A stretch of DNA of 47,321 nucleotides from Armatimonadota bacterium (GTDB lineage Bacteria; Armatimonadota; Armatimonadia; Armatimonadales; Armatimonadaceae). The notes beneath the pieces were generated by a model. That model was not told the origin of the DNA. It saw only the letters and a list, made by a program, of their open reading frames with translations, and made no database searches. Both the position numbers and the translations under genes were made by a program. Each line of letters opens with the position of its first letter. The first letter of the stretch is position 1. Positions 15,778-25,466 of this stretch are shown here, piece by piece. The DNA lies in the NCBI GenBank assembly GCA_014380815.1, contig JACMJB010000017.1, forward strand, positions 1-47,321, written 5' to 3'.

Positions 15778-16464
15778 CTACCGTGCGGACGGCAGGACCC
15801 AGACTTCCGTTTCTGCCGGCAGGCTGTCAAGCGAAACGGTCACGACCGGCGAATCGAAGCTGCGGACCGGTATCTCACGGGGCAGGAGAGCGAGAAAATC
15901 CGGCAGAGGGCGCAGATTGAGATTGATCTTCTCGTTGCCGAAGTGCATTGGAACCACGACCCGTGGGCAAAGCGCGGTGACGAAAGCGACCAGGTCTGGC
16001 AGGGCGAGCGTCGGGGGGCCGCCGGCAAGTGCCAGCAAAACGTCCACCGGTCCGCAGGCCTCGATCTGCTTGGCAGACAGCCGGTGACCGCAGTCGCCCA
16101 TATGAAGGACGCGGATGCCCTCCACGGTGACACCCACCATGGCGATCGGTTCCTGCTGCGCGTCGTTCTCGAACACGCGAACCGCGGTGAACGGTAGGCC
16201 TTCGACTATTCGAGGCTGGCTCTCTCCAAGAAGCGCCAGACCATCCAGCAGAAAGGGGGAACTGCCGCTGGTCCTTCCCCGCACCCCGCTGACATGGGAG
16301 TGGTACTTTTCATTTTGATGCGAGACCGCCACAATATCCGCCCAATCGTCGAGGGGACCGTAGGTGCCGACATCGGGGGCGCGGTAGGGGTCCAGAATCA
16401 CGCGGATAGCAGGTGCCTCACTCTCCACAAGAAATGCCGCGTGCCCATACCAGATGAGTCTCAT
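15778..16464 (-). CDS. MBL-fold (UlaG-like) protein with variant metal motif
   Basis: 228 residues from ATG 16464 (MRLIWYGHAAFLVE), the standard opening of UlaG-like/Lactamase_B_3 proteins. The fold motifs follow: strand GVTVEGIRVLHMGDCGHRLS (metal Asp), and a late His in VVVPMHFGNEK. The usual HxHxDH zinc motif is replaced by His49-Gln-Asn-Glu-Lys-Tyr-His55-Ser-His57, so the second His and the Asp are missing or shifted. Hydrolase activity may be altered or the metal site remodelled. A longer in-frame ATG at 16530 would add 22 charged residues unlike the family; GGGAG lies about 11 nt upstream of 16464. Lies upstream of fabI on the same strand, but fabI has its own promoter. Confidence 0.78.
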   Translation of the reverse strand: MRLIWYGHAAFLVESEAPAIRVILDPYRAPDVGTYGPLDDWADIVAVSHQNEKYHSHVSGVRGRTSGSSPFLLDGLALLGESQPRIVEGLPFTAVRVFENDAQQEPIAMVGVTVEGIRVLHMGDCGHRLSAKQIEACGPVDVLLALAGGPPTLALPDLVAFVTALCPRVVVPMHFGNEKINLNLRPLPDFLALLPREIPVRSFDSPVVTVSLDSLPAETEVWVLPSAR

Positions 16465-16631
16465 AAAAGCAGGTTCTCCCGCTTCTGATTTCCGTCCTCG
16501 TCGGCAAAATCCTGCCTCCGAGGAACTCACAAGTCCGGAAAATGGGTAAAAGCGATGATATACTCGGTAACGTTTTAGTGGTGCCGCCGCTGCACTATCT
16601 GAATTTGACGGTCCGCAAAAAGGATTAACGC

Positions 16632-17051
16632 TTGAAGATTACCTCTAGTTTTTTCGTCGCCGTTGCCACGCTCGCGCTTTTGACGACGGGCGCGGCGGTC
16701 CAGGGGCAGCAGATGCCGGGGGGCGCAAACGGCCCTTCGGGGCAGCAACAGATGGAAAAGGAGCTTGGGATCACGCCGCAGCAGAAAACGAAGCTGGACG
16801 CGATCGGTAAGAAGTACCTGCCGAAGCTGTCCGCGGTACAGAAAAAATACACGCCGCAGGCACAGGCGCTTCAGAAGCAGATGGTTGCCCTTCAGCAGAA
16901 GATGCAGGCGCTCAATCAGAAGGCGTTCGCGGAGGCAAAGCCGACGCTGGATGCTCGCCAGAAAGAGATGGATACGGTGCTGACCGCGACCCAGAAGGCG
17001 AAAATCAAGCAGATTCAGGCCGCACAGTCCCAGGGCGGTATGAGACGCTAG
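16632..17051 (+). CDS. Periplasmic Spy/LTxxQ-like protein
   Basis: 139 residues with a signal peptide (about 1-24, VAVATLALLTTGAAVQG) and a mature part of Gln/Lys/Ala-rich helices. It contains ELGITPQQKTKLDAIGKKY and, near the end, VLTATQKAKIKQI, the LTxxQ motif of the CpxP/Spy superfamily. Such proteins are periplasmic stress-induced chaperones or metal/stress sensors, but sequence alone does not prove chaperone activity. Start is TTG 16632 with AAAAGGA about 7 nt upstream. A second related gene starts 35 bp downstream. Confidence 0.75.
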   Translation: MKITSSFFVAVATLALLTTGAAVQGQQMPGGANGPSGQQQMEKELGITPQQKTKLDAIGKKYLPKLSAVQKKYTPQAQALQKQMVALQQKMQALNQKAFAEAKPTLDARQKEMDTVLTATQKAKIKQIQAAQSQGGMRR

Positions 17052-17086
17052 AGGGTATCCCGCGTCGTTCGGAAAGGGTTTGAAAC

Positions 17087-17560
17087 GTGAGGAGAAGTCT
17101 TCTGGTGGCAGTTCTGCTCTGCGGGGCCGTCACGATTGTCCCCCAGGCAGTGCTGGCTGCCCAGCCTCCTGCGAATGCACCGCAGCGCGATTACAAAAAA
17201 GAGATCGGTGTGAGCGATGCGCAGGATGCCAGGATCCAGGCAATCAATCGCAAGTACCAGGAAAAGGCCCAGGCCCTCGATCTGCAGATCCGCCAACTTC
17301 CTGCTGCTGCCAACAAAGAGTATGAAGCGTTGCTGACCCCGGTTCAGCTCAAAAAAGCCAAGCAGATCCAGGAGAAATACAGAGTAAGGCAGAGCACGCT
17401 GGTGAAGCAGCTGCAGAACCTGCAGATTCAGGGCAACAAAGAAGTGGACGCCGTGTTCACGCCGGATCAGGTGAAAAAGATCAAGCAAATTCAGCAGGAA
17501 CAGCTTCGGGCGGCACAACAGCAAGCGTCCCCGGCAGCGAGTCCTCCGCCCAAAAAATAG
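17087..17560 (+). CDS. Periplasmic LTxxQ-like protein, paralogue of the upstream gene
   Basis: 157 residues, GTG start at 17087 with GGAAAGGG upstream. Signal peptide about 1-24 (LLVAVLLCGAVTIVPQAVLA), then helical Lys/Gln-rich sequence with LLTPVQLKKAKQI and VFTPDQVKKIKQI, two LTxxQ-like units, and a Pro/Ala tail. The same heptad-like spacing and EIGVSDAQDARIQAIN opening as its neighbour indicate tandem duplication followed by divergence. Together with 16632-17051 it forms a two-gene operon ended by the terminator at 17580-17619. Likely a periplasmic envelope-stress component. Confidence 0.7.
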   Translation: MRRSLLVAVLLCGAVTIVPQAVLAAQPPANAPQRDYKKEIGVSDAQDARIQAINRKYQEKAQALDLQIRQLPAAANKEYEALLTPVQLKKAKQIQEKYRVRQSTLVKQLQNLQIQGNKEVDAVFTPDQVKKIKQIQQEQLRAAQQQASPAASPPPKK

Positions 17561-17579
17561 GCGACGAACCCGATCAAGG

Positions 17580-17619
17580 AAGCCCCCGCGGAACGCATCG
17601 CGTTTCGCGGGGGCTTTTC
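17580..17619 (+). terminator. rho-independent terminator
   Basis: Eleven-bp perfect outer stem (17580-17590 with 17606-17616), an inner AACGC/GCGTT stem, then TT and a short T-rich tail. It closes the LTxxQ operon and lies 14 bp from the convergent pyrG stop. Confidence 0.8.
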
Positions 17620-17632
17620 GTGCTATCGAAGA

Positions 17633-19430
<1,798 letters not shown>

Positions 19431-19471
19431 ATCCCCAATCCCTGCCTGGCAAAATACGGTACGATAACCCC

Positions 19472-20320
19472 ATGGCACGTCGTGGAATGTATTGCAGCCT
19501 CGCTTTCGGCATGGGGATTCTGATCGCTGTGGGATGCGGCCCGCGCAAATCGCCGCGCGAAATCGAGATGGGGTCCAACGTCGAGGACGCGCCAAGCCCC
19601 GCCGCCTCCGTGCCGGCGGCAGCCGGTGATAGCACCAATGCCTTTCCGAGCATCGCGCTGGATTACCCGCCACCAAGCGACATCCCCGGCATTGACGGTG
19701 CCGAGACCGCCGCCGCCACCGACCCGAAATCCGCTTCCGCCGCGCTGAACCTGGGATACGCCTACTACAAGTCGGCGGCCTACTCGCCCGCTGTCGAAGC
19801 GTTCGAGAAAGCTGCCGCGCTCTCGCCCACGCGCCCGGAGCCGCTGCTGTTTGGGGGGCAGGCTTACATGGGACTGGGCACTCTGGACCGTGCGCTGTCA
19901 TCATTCACAAAACTGACTGCTCTGAAGAATGTCTCTCCGGACACGCGGAGCACGGCCTATCTTCAAATGGGGAACTGCCTCTTTCAGCAGCAAAAAGACA
20001 AAGCGGCGAAGGCGGCGTTCCAGAAAAGCGTCTCGCTAAACTCGAAACAGGGTGCGGCGAAGATCGCGCTTGGTGCCTTCGCGGCTCTTGAGAAGCAGCC
20101 CGCGAAGGCGAAACCGCTGTTCGAGGGGGCGATCCGCGACCTGCCCTCGAGCCGCCTGCGTGCAAAAGCCTATGCAAGTCTGGGCCTCCTCGCCGAGCAG
20201 GGGGGAAACCCGGCCGCTGCCCTGGCAAACTACCAGAAGGCGATTGCCGACGATCCGCGCAGCGGGGCCGCCATCGCGGGAAACGAACGGCTCTCCAAGA
20301 AGCCGAAAGCCGCACCCTGA
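19472..20320 (+). CDS. TPR-repeat lipoprotein
   Basis: 282 residues from ATG 19472. A short signal with a lipobox (LIAVGC, Cys about 22) predicts lipid anchoring. After a Pro/Ala-rich linker, residues 85-275 contain tandem TPR-like helix pairs: SAALNLGYAYYKSAAYSPAVEAF, PEPLLFGGQAYMGLGTLDRALSSF, STAYLQMGNCLFQQQKDKAAKAAF, AKAYASLGLLAEQGGNPAAALANY. TPR lipoproteins act as scaffolds for envelope complexes; the partner is unknown. A TACGAT hexamer ends 6 nt before the ATG and there is no ribosome site, so the mRNA may be leaderless. The frame remains open upstream across the antisense of pyrG, which is coincidental. Confidence 0.8.
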   Translation: MARRGMYCSLAFGMGILIAVGCGPRKSPREIEMGSNVEDAPSPAASVPAAAGDSTNAFPSIALDYPPPSDIPGIDGAETAAATDPKSASAALNLGYAYYKSAAYSPAVEAFEKAAALSPTRPEPLLFGGQAYMGLGTLDRALSSFTKLTALKNVSPDTRSTAYLQMGNCLFQQQKDKAAKAAFQKSVSLNSKQGAAKIALGAFAALEKQPAKAKPLFEGAIRDLPSSRLRAKAYASLGLLAEQGGNPAAALANYQKAIADDPRSGAAIAGNERLSKKPKAAP

Positions 20321-20353
20321 AGCCGCGGGGCCGAAGTTCTAAGACCTGCGGCT

Positions 20354-21844
20354 CTAAGCCCCGCTCAGCCTGCCCGAGGCGATCGCTGCCTGGTAGGCAT
20401 CGTCCCACTGCGCCCGTGCCAGCGGGTCCGGGGTGTAAGCCTCTACGGGGAACGAGGCCCGGACTATGGCCCGAAGCTCCCCAAGCGACCCGATGCGGCC
20501 CTGGGCCATCGCCTGGAGCAAAACGCTACCGGTGGCGGTGGCCTCGATGGGGCCGGCGAGGACGTGACGTCCCGTGGCATCGGCGGCGATCTGGTTCAGC
20601 AGCCGGTTCTGCGTCCCCCCGCCAACAATGTGCAGTGTATGGATGGCCTGCCCCGTCAGCCGCTCCAGCGTCTCCAGCACCGCGCGATATTTCAACCCCA
20701 GTGAATCCAGGCAGCAGCGAATGGTCGCACCGACCCCCTCCGGTGGCAGCTGACCGTTCTGCAGGCAAAGTTCACGGATGGCTCTGGGCATATCCGACGG
20801 GGCCATCAGAGATGGGTGATCGGGGTCCACGATGTGGGAAAGGGCGGGGGCCTCGGCGGCAAGGCGCGTCAGCTGCTCGTAGGTGCGCTCGGAACCCAGG
20901 CGCGCATAGGCACGCCGACACTCCTGGACCAGCCACAGCCCCGCGATATTTTTGAGAAGCCGGATCGTTCCGCCCACCCCGCCCTCATTCGTGACATTCG
21001 CCGCCGCCGCTTCGGGAGTCAGAATCGGACGCGGCACCTCGACCCCAAGCAGTGACCAGGTACCCGAGGACAGGTAGGCCCAGCCGCTTCCTTCCGCGGG
21101 CACCGCCGCCACCGCGCAGGCCGTATCGTGCCCTCCGGGCGCGATCACCGGAACTGCTCCCGCTCCTGTCAGGTCCGCCTCAGTGGGGGTCAGGGTGCCA
21201 TATCCCGCGCCCGCTGGCAGGACGGCTGGAAGAATATCGGCAGGCAGATCCAGGGATTTGAGAAGATCTGTGGCCCAGGTGCGGGTCGTCGCATTCAGCA
21301 TCTGAGACGTCGAGGCGATCGTATACTCGCTCTCGGCTCGGCCCGTCAAATAATAGTGCAGCAGATCGGGCATGAAAAGCAGTGTCCGGGCCGCCTCTAG
21401 CACTCTTGGGGAGCGTTCTCGAAGCGCCGCAAGCTGGAACAGGGTGTTGATTGGCATGGTCTGGATTCCGGTGCTGGCAAATACCTCCTCCTGTGGGACG
21501 CGCGCAAATACTTTCTCGATCTGCCCCTGGGTCCGCGGATCCCGGTAATGGAACGGCAGTCCCACTAGCTCGCCGCCCGGTCCCAGAAGCCCGAAGTCCA
21601 CGCCCCAGGTATCCACGCCCAGCGCACGGAGCCTGCCGCCCTCGCTTGCCTTCCCGATCGCTATCCGGCACTCCGCGACCAGGCGCGGCAGGTCCCAGTG
21701 AAGTGAGTCACCCATGCGAATCGGGCCATTGGGGAAGCGGTGCACCTCCCCCAGTGTCAAATGGTTTGCCTCGGACAGCGTTCCCACGACACCCCGCCCG
21801 CTCTCCGCTCCCAAATCCAGCGCCAGAAACCGCTCCTGAGACAT
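20354..21844 (-). CDS. rhaB: FGGY-family carbohydrate kinase, rhamnulokinase-like
   Basis: 496 residues from ATG 21844 (MSQERFLALDLGAESGRG). FGGY/ASKHA kinase features: N-terminal ALDLGAESGRGVVG phosphate loop, GVDTWGVDFGLLG with catalytic Asp, APGGHDTACAVAAVP, YLSSGTWSLLGVE, and C-terminal IVGGGTQNRLLNQIAADATG adenosine motif. RhaB phosphorylates L-rhamnulose. The GVDTWGVDFG and SSGTWSLLG forms are typical of rhamnulokinase rather than xylulo- or glycerol kinase. No rhaA or rhaD adjoins it, so the substrate is not confirmed by context. AGGAG lies about 11 nt upstream; a longer frame to 21943 is unlikely. Divergent from the gene at 21971. Confidence 0.85.
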   Translation of the reverse strand: MSQERFLALDLGAESGRGVVGTLSEANHLTLGEVHRFPNGPIRMGDSLHWDLPRLVAECRIAIGKASEGGRLRALGVDTWGVDFGLLGPGGELVGLPFHYRDPRTQGQIEKVFARVPQEEVFASTGIQTMPINTLFQLAALRERSPRVLEAARTLLFMPDLLHYYLTGRAESEYTIASTSQMLNATTRTWATDLLKSLDLPADILPAVLPAGAGYGTLTPTEADLTGAGAVPVIAPGGHDTACAVAAVPAEGSGWAYLSSGTWSLLGVEVPRPILTPEAAAANVTNEGGVGGTIRLLKNIAGLWLVQECRRAYARLGSERTYEQLTRLAAEAPALSHIVDPDHPSLMAPSDMPRAIRELCLQNGQLPPEGVGATIRCCLDSLGLKYRAVLETLERLTGQAIHTLHIVGGGTQNRLLNQIAADATGRHVLAGPIEATATGSVLLQAMAQGRIGSLGELRAIVRASFPVEAYTPDPLARAQWDDAYQAAIASGRLSGA

Positions 21845-21933
21845 CGCTTCGCTTGCTCCTTGAACCCGGCTGAGTTGTCCCTCAGGGTAGCCCAATCTTC
21901 GGACCAGCGTCAAGGCATTTTCTTTCGGTCGAA

Positions 21934-21963
21934 TTGACACCATGCCGCGCGGGTGGATATACT
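21934..21963 (+). promoter_or_regulatory. near-consensus promoter of the small gene at 21971
   Basis: TTGACA (21934-21939, perfect), 18-nt spacer, TATACT (21958-21963). The expected transcription start, about 7 nt downstream, coincides with the GTG at 21971. Confidence 0.8.
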
Positions 21964-21970
21964 GGAACTA

Positions 21971-22252
21971 GTGAATGTTCAGATCCACCTCACCCTTGGT
22001 GAGACGAAAATTGACGAGACGACCAGCGGCGACACTGCCGAAACGGTCGTCGCGAACATCCGGGACCGGGTCGCCAAGGAGATGGGCTTTCTGGTCGGCG
22101 GATTCATCAAGCGGATGTCACCGCTGGATTTTGCCCGCGAGGCCACCCGCCGCTACAACGCGGCAGCGAAGGACACGGCTCCCGCCCCCGCGACCTGTGA
22201 GGAGTTTTTACGCATGGCAGTCTCCAAAGGCTTCGCGAGCATTGACGAATGA
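21971..22252 (+). CDS. Small conserved hypothetical, probably leaderless
   Basis: 93 residues beginning at GTG 21971 (VNVQIHLTLGETKIDET). No membrane helix or signal. The N-terminal strand-rich part, the central helix TAETVVANIRDRVAKEM and the segment GGFIKRMSPLDFAREATRRYN suggest a compact alpha/beta fold. Not assigned to any family I recognise. There is no ribosome binding site; the promoter -10 ends 7 nt before the GTG, so translation probably starts on a leaderless mRNA. A GTG at 21953 is in frame but would lie within the promoter spacer. The Lon-N-domain gene starts 36 bp downstream, so the two probably share a transcript and perhaps a pathway. Confidence 0.65.
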   Translation: MNVQIHLTLGETKIDETTSGDTAETVVANIRDRVAKEMGFLVGGFIKRMSPLDFAREATRRYNAAAKDTAPAPATCEEFLRMAVSKGFASIDE

Positions 22253-22288
22253 ACCTGCGAAACGCAGAAGAGCGAACAGGCAACAATT

Positions 22289-23047
22289 GTGGACAACCCT
22301 GTGAACCCAGACCCGGAAAATGACCCCGAGGCCGCGCTTGTCCCCAGCACTCCACTGACGGAGCTGCCGCTCTTCCCGCTCGACCTGGTTTTGTTCCCTC
22401 AAATGATCCTGCCGCTCCACATCTTTGAGGAGCGCTACAAAGAGATGGTCAATCACTGTGTCCGGGAATCGCTGCCGTTTGGCATTGTTCTGGCGACGGG
22501 CGCCGCGCCTGACACCGGGCGGATCGAGACACATGACATCGGCTGCACCGCCCGAATCCTTCGAGTGGAGCGACTGCCAGACGGCAAAATGAACATCGAG
22601 ATCATCGGCGAGAATCGGTTTCGAATCCTCGATACCCATGAGAGCCTGCCGTATCGAACCGGGCTGATCGAACTGCTCGCCGACCTGTCCGCCGACGAGT
22701 CCGCGGTTGTCCCGCTTGCCGGCGAGGTGCAGCGACTGCTCAAAGATTTCCTGGCGCGGTCCCTGGCATTGATGGGGCAGAATATCGGGGAGTTCGAGCT
22801 TCCGGACGAGCCGGAACCGCTCTCGTTCACCGCCGCCTGCGTTCTGCCGCTGGAAAATGACGAGAAACAGCTGCTGCTGGAGGACACGGATACCGCCGCG
22901 CGTCTTTCCGAAGAAAAAGAGATCTTGATGCGGGAAGTGACCCGTCTGCGCCGCGCCGCGGAAACTTCGCCGGAATCTGAACCGGGCGAGACCGAATGGC
23001 ATCCGGTCAAAGCGGACCGATACGAGGACTATCTGTCCGCGAACTGA
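22289..23047 (+). CDS. Lon N-terminal-domain (LAN) protein
   Basis: 252 residues. Residues 24-215 match the Lon substrate-binding domain found as a stand-alone protein: ELPLFPLDLVLFPQMILPLHIFEERYKEMV, then FGIVLATG, HDIGCTARILRVERLPDGKMNIEI, GENRFRI. It lacks the AAA+ and protease parts of Lon. Such proteins are widespread but of uncertain role; substrate recruitment is a common guess. The C-terminal 40 residues are charged and probably disordered, including a helix of LSEEKEILMREVTRLRRA. Start GTG 22289. Its last 41 bp overlap the convergent HAD gene. Confidence 0.85.
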   Translation: MDNPVNPDPENDPEAALVPSTPLTELPLFPLDLVLFPQMILPLHIFEERYKEMVNHCVRESLPFGIVLATGAAPDTGRIETHDIGCTARILRVERLPDGKMNIEIIGENRFRILDTHESLPYRTGLIELLADLSADESAVVPLAGEVQRLLKDFLARSLALMGQNIGEFELPDEPEPLSFTAACVLPLENDEKQLLLEDTDTAARLSEEKEILMREVTRLRRAAETSPESEPGETEWHPVKADRYEDYLSAN

Positions 23048-23861
23048 GGCGCTGCGTTCCATCAGACAGTGCCGCCACCGCCCGCGCGAAACTGGTTTCC
23101 GGGTCCCCCGGCGGCGCACTTCGATCCGCCGCTGCCCGGACATGCGGTTTCGCGTCGGTCATGGCAATGCCGCATCCCGCCCATCGCAGCATCGGCAGGT
23201 CATTGTCTCCGTCTCCAAAGGCCAGCGTCTCCTGCTGGGAGACCCCGATGCGCTCAGCCACGACTGCAAGCCCAGTGGCCTTGCTGACTCCCGCCGCCAT
23301 AAACTCCAGATATTCCGGGTCCGTGATCGTGAGGTAAAGATCGGGATACCGCGCCCGCATCTCCTCCTGCAGGCGCGTGATCTCCTCTGGCTCCGCGATC
23401 CAGAGGATCTTCAAGGCGGCCTGCCCGCCGAACCGCTGAAGGTCACCGGCCAGGCTGACCCCGCCGCCGGTGCGGCCCTCGTAGACGCTTGTCCAGGGAG
23501 TCTTCTCGCGGACATACACCGCGCCATCGGTATGGTAATAGTTTTGCGTCATACCGCGCGCGTGGCCGTCCTCGAGGATCCGGGCCGCGCTCTGGGCTGG
23601 AAGGAGCCGCTGGTGCAGCACCTCGTTTGTCTCTGCATCCTGCACCAGAGCGCCGTTACAGGACACCATGCATCCGCTTAGACCGAGCTGCCGATGATAT
23701 CGCAGCATGTTTTCATGCCGTCGCCCGGAGGCGAGCATAACCTGTACTCCTGCCTCCCGGAGGCGCCGCACCGCCGCCGCGTTCGCGGCGCTGATGGACT
23801 TATCCGGTCCGAGCAGAGTGCCGTCAAGGTCAACGGCAGCGAGACGGTAGGGGGAGAACAT
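23007..23861 (-). CDS. HAD-superfamily Cof-type phosphatase
   Basis: 284 residues. HAD motif I is LAAVDLDGTLL near residue 8 (nucleophile and acid Asp), motif II MLASGRR, Lys in the GVSKATGLAVV stretch, and motif IV AFGDGDNDLPMLRWAG. A C2B-type cap lies between, as in Cof/YidA phosphatases, which dephosphorylate sugar phosphates or flavin and nucleotide cofactors; substrate unknown. Last gene of the minus-strand run HIT-UDG-cyclotransferase-HAD (21-bp gap from the cyclotransferase). The C-terminus past residue 255 is longer and less conserved and overlaps the 3' end of the Lon-N gene. Confidence 0.88.
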   Translation of the reverse strand: MFSPYRLAAVDLDGTLLGPDKSISAANAAAVRRLREAGVQVMLASGRRHENMLRYHRQLGLSGCMVSCNGALVQDAETNEVLHQRLLPAQSAARILEDGHARGMTQNYYHTDGAVYVREKTPWTSVYEGRTGGGVSLAGDLQRFGGQAALKILWIAEPEEITRLQEEMRARYPDLYLTITDPEYLEFMAAGVSKATGLAVVAERIGVSQQETLAFGDGDNDLPMLRWAGCGIAMTDAKPHVRAAADRSAPPGDPETSFARAVAALSDGTQRLSSRTDSPRIGPL

Positions 23862-23882
23862 GTCGGTCTTTCTCGCGGACCG

Positions 23883-24740
23883 CTAGGGACGCAGTTTCAG
23901 CTTGATCTCGTAGACTTTAGGCCAGAGCTTACCCGTGACAAAAAGACGCTTCCCTGCCGGATCGTAGGCGATGCCGTTAAGGATATCGGTCTCGCTGGTC
24001 TGTTCACTGACGGGAAGCAGACCCGTCAGGTCTATCCACGAGGTCACCCTGCCGGTCTGGGGATTGATACGAGCGATGCTGTCTGTCTTCCAGACATTGG
24101 CATAGATCTCGCCATCAATGTATTCCAGCTCATTGAGCCGGTCGAGCGGAAGGCTGTCGGCAAAGGTGACGCGGATCGTGCGCTGGACTTTCAGGCTGAC
24201 CGGGTCAAGAAAACGAATCTGGCTGGTGCCATCGCTCAGGATCAATGACCGGTCGTCATCGGCGAGTCCCCAGCCCTCCCCCGTGTAGGAAAAATCGCCG
24301 GTTTTTTGGAAGGTGGCACGGTCATAGATGAACCCTCGGTTTGACTGCCAGGTAAGCTGGTATAGCTTGTCCTGAAATTCGGTCAGCCCTTCGGCGAAAT
24401 ACTCGCTGGAAACATCCACTTTTTTCAGCACCGTGCCGGTGGCGAGATCCACCTCACGCAGGCTGGAGCGACCGTTCAGACCCGTACTCTCCAGAAGATG
24501 ACCGTTCGTGTAGACAAGGCCCTGGGTAAACGCGGAACGGTCATGGGGGTAGGATTTCACGACATCGTAGGTGTAGGTGGGGGCGGTAATGGCTGCCGGG
24601 GGCGGTGTCGGCGTACCGTTGCCCTCCGCGACCAGGGAGCCACTGGAGCAGCCGCCCAGACTAAGCAGAACGGCGAGGAACCCCGCGGCAGGCGTATAGA
24701 AGGAACGATGGATAGCTGAAACAGTGAAGACGCGTCGCAA
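23883..24740 (-). CDS. Glutaminyl-peptide cyclotransferase (bacterial beta-propeller type), lipoprotein
   Basis: 285 residues. TTG start at 24740 with AAAGGG 6 nt upstream. Signal with lipobox (LLSLGGC, Cys about 31) predicts a lipoprotein exported to the envelope. The mature part has the repeats of glutamine cyclotransferase PF05096: PHDRSAFTQGLVY, LLESTGLNGRSSLREVDL, YFAEGLTEFQDKLYQLTW, GEGWGLADDDRSLILSDG, LNELEYIDGEIYANVW, and ILNGIAYDPAGKRLFVTGK. These form a five-bladed propeller that cyclises N-terminal Gln to pyroglutamate, protecting exported peptides. Cotranscribed with UDG upstream (33 bp) and HAD downstream. Confidence 0.88.
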   Translation of the reverse strand: MRRVFTVSAIHRSFYTPAAGFLAVLLSLGGCSSGSLVAEGNGTPTPPPAAITAPTYTYDVVKSYPHDRSAFTQGLVYTNGHLLESTGLNGRSSLREVDLATGTVLKKVDVSSEYFAEGLTEFQDKLYQLTWQSNRGFIYDRATFQKTGDFSYTGEGWGLADDDRSLILSDGTSQIRFLDPVSLKVQRTIRVTFADSLPLDRLNELEYIDGEIYANVWKTDSIARINPQTGRVTSWIDLTGLLPVSEQTSETDILNGIAYDPAGKRLFVTGKLWPKVYEIKLKLRP

Positions 24741-24773
24741 GGGGTACCCTTTTCTGTGGCTACGGAGGTGGTT

Positions 24774-25457
24774 CTAGAATAACGTTTTGGGCGGTTCTTT
24801 CTTCGCCTCTACTACCTTCAAGCGCGCCGCCTCGATATCCTTCACCAGCGAGGCCCTTGCTTCGTCGTAGGCCTCGCCCTGCTGTCGGAGGATGTAAGCG
24901 GGATGCAGACCCGCGATCGCATAACGTGCGTACTTGGAGTCGAAGAATCTACCCCGCTCCTGCATCATCTTGAACCCCTTCTTGATGATGGCGTTTGCGG
25001 CGGGGGACCCCAGACACAAGATCACCAGCGGCTCGATCACGGTAAGGGTCGGCTCCAGCCACAGATTGATGCAGGTACTGGCCTCATCGGCGCGCGGGGG
25101 GCGATTCTTGACCCGGCCTGTCTCGTCGGTCTCGGTCGGGCGACAGCGGACGACGTTGGTGATGTACACATGACGCCGGAGCATCCCGCACTCACGCAAG
25201 CACTCATCGAGCAGTTTGCCCGCCCGCCCCACGAAGGGACGACCGGTTTTGTCCTCGTTTTCCCCGGGGCCTTCGCCGACGATGACCAGCGGGGAGTTGG
25301 CATTTCCCTCACCGAATACCACGTTGGTACGGCTCTCACAGAGATCGCAGGCGACGCATACCGAGGCTTTTTCGGCAAGTTCCCCCACACGAACCTCTTT
25401 GACCGAAGGCACTTTTTGCGCCGCCGCCTCTGATGACTCTTCCGACGCTTCCCGCAT
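24774..25457 (-). CDS. Family 4 uracil-DNA glycosylase
   Basis: 227 residues. It has the motif VIVGEGPGENEDKTGRPFVG (the catalytic-loop GEAPG form of families 4 and 5), the C-terminal HPAYILRQ motif, and four Cys consistent with the [4Fe-4S] cluster of family 4 enzymes: Cys37 and Cys40 (CDLC), Cys105 (VVRCRP) and Cys129 (STCINLW). The enzyme removes uracil from DNA to start base-excision repair. The N-terminus carries about 25 acidic/polar residues before the domain. It follows the HIT gene by 9 bp. Although a DNA-repair gene, it shows no obvious LexA-type box, as it is inside an operon. Confidence 0.92.
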   Translation of the reverse strand: MREASEESSEAAAQKVPSVKEVRVGELAEKASVCVACDLCESRTNVVFGEGNANSPLVIVGEGPGENEDKTGRPFVGRAGKLLDECLRECGMLRRHVYITNVVRCRPTETDETGRVKNRPPRADEASTCINLWLEPTLTVIEPLVILCLGSPAANAIIKKGFKMMQERGRFFDSKYARYAIAGLHPAYILRQQGEAYDEARASLVKDIEAARLKVVEAKKEPPKTLF

Positions 25458-25466
25458 TCCGTTCCG

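Noticed and set aside
20321-20364. Inverted repeats AGCCGC/GCGGCT and GCGGGGC/GCCCCGC between the TPR and rhaB-like genes
   Set aside because: The two stems exclude each other and no U-tract follows either; a terminator cannot be claimed.
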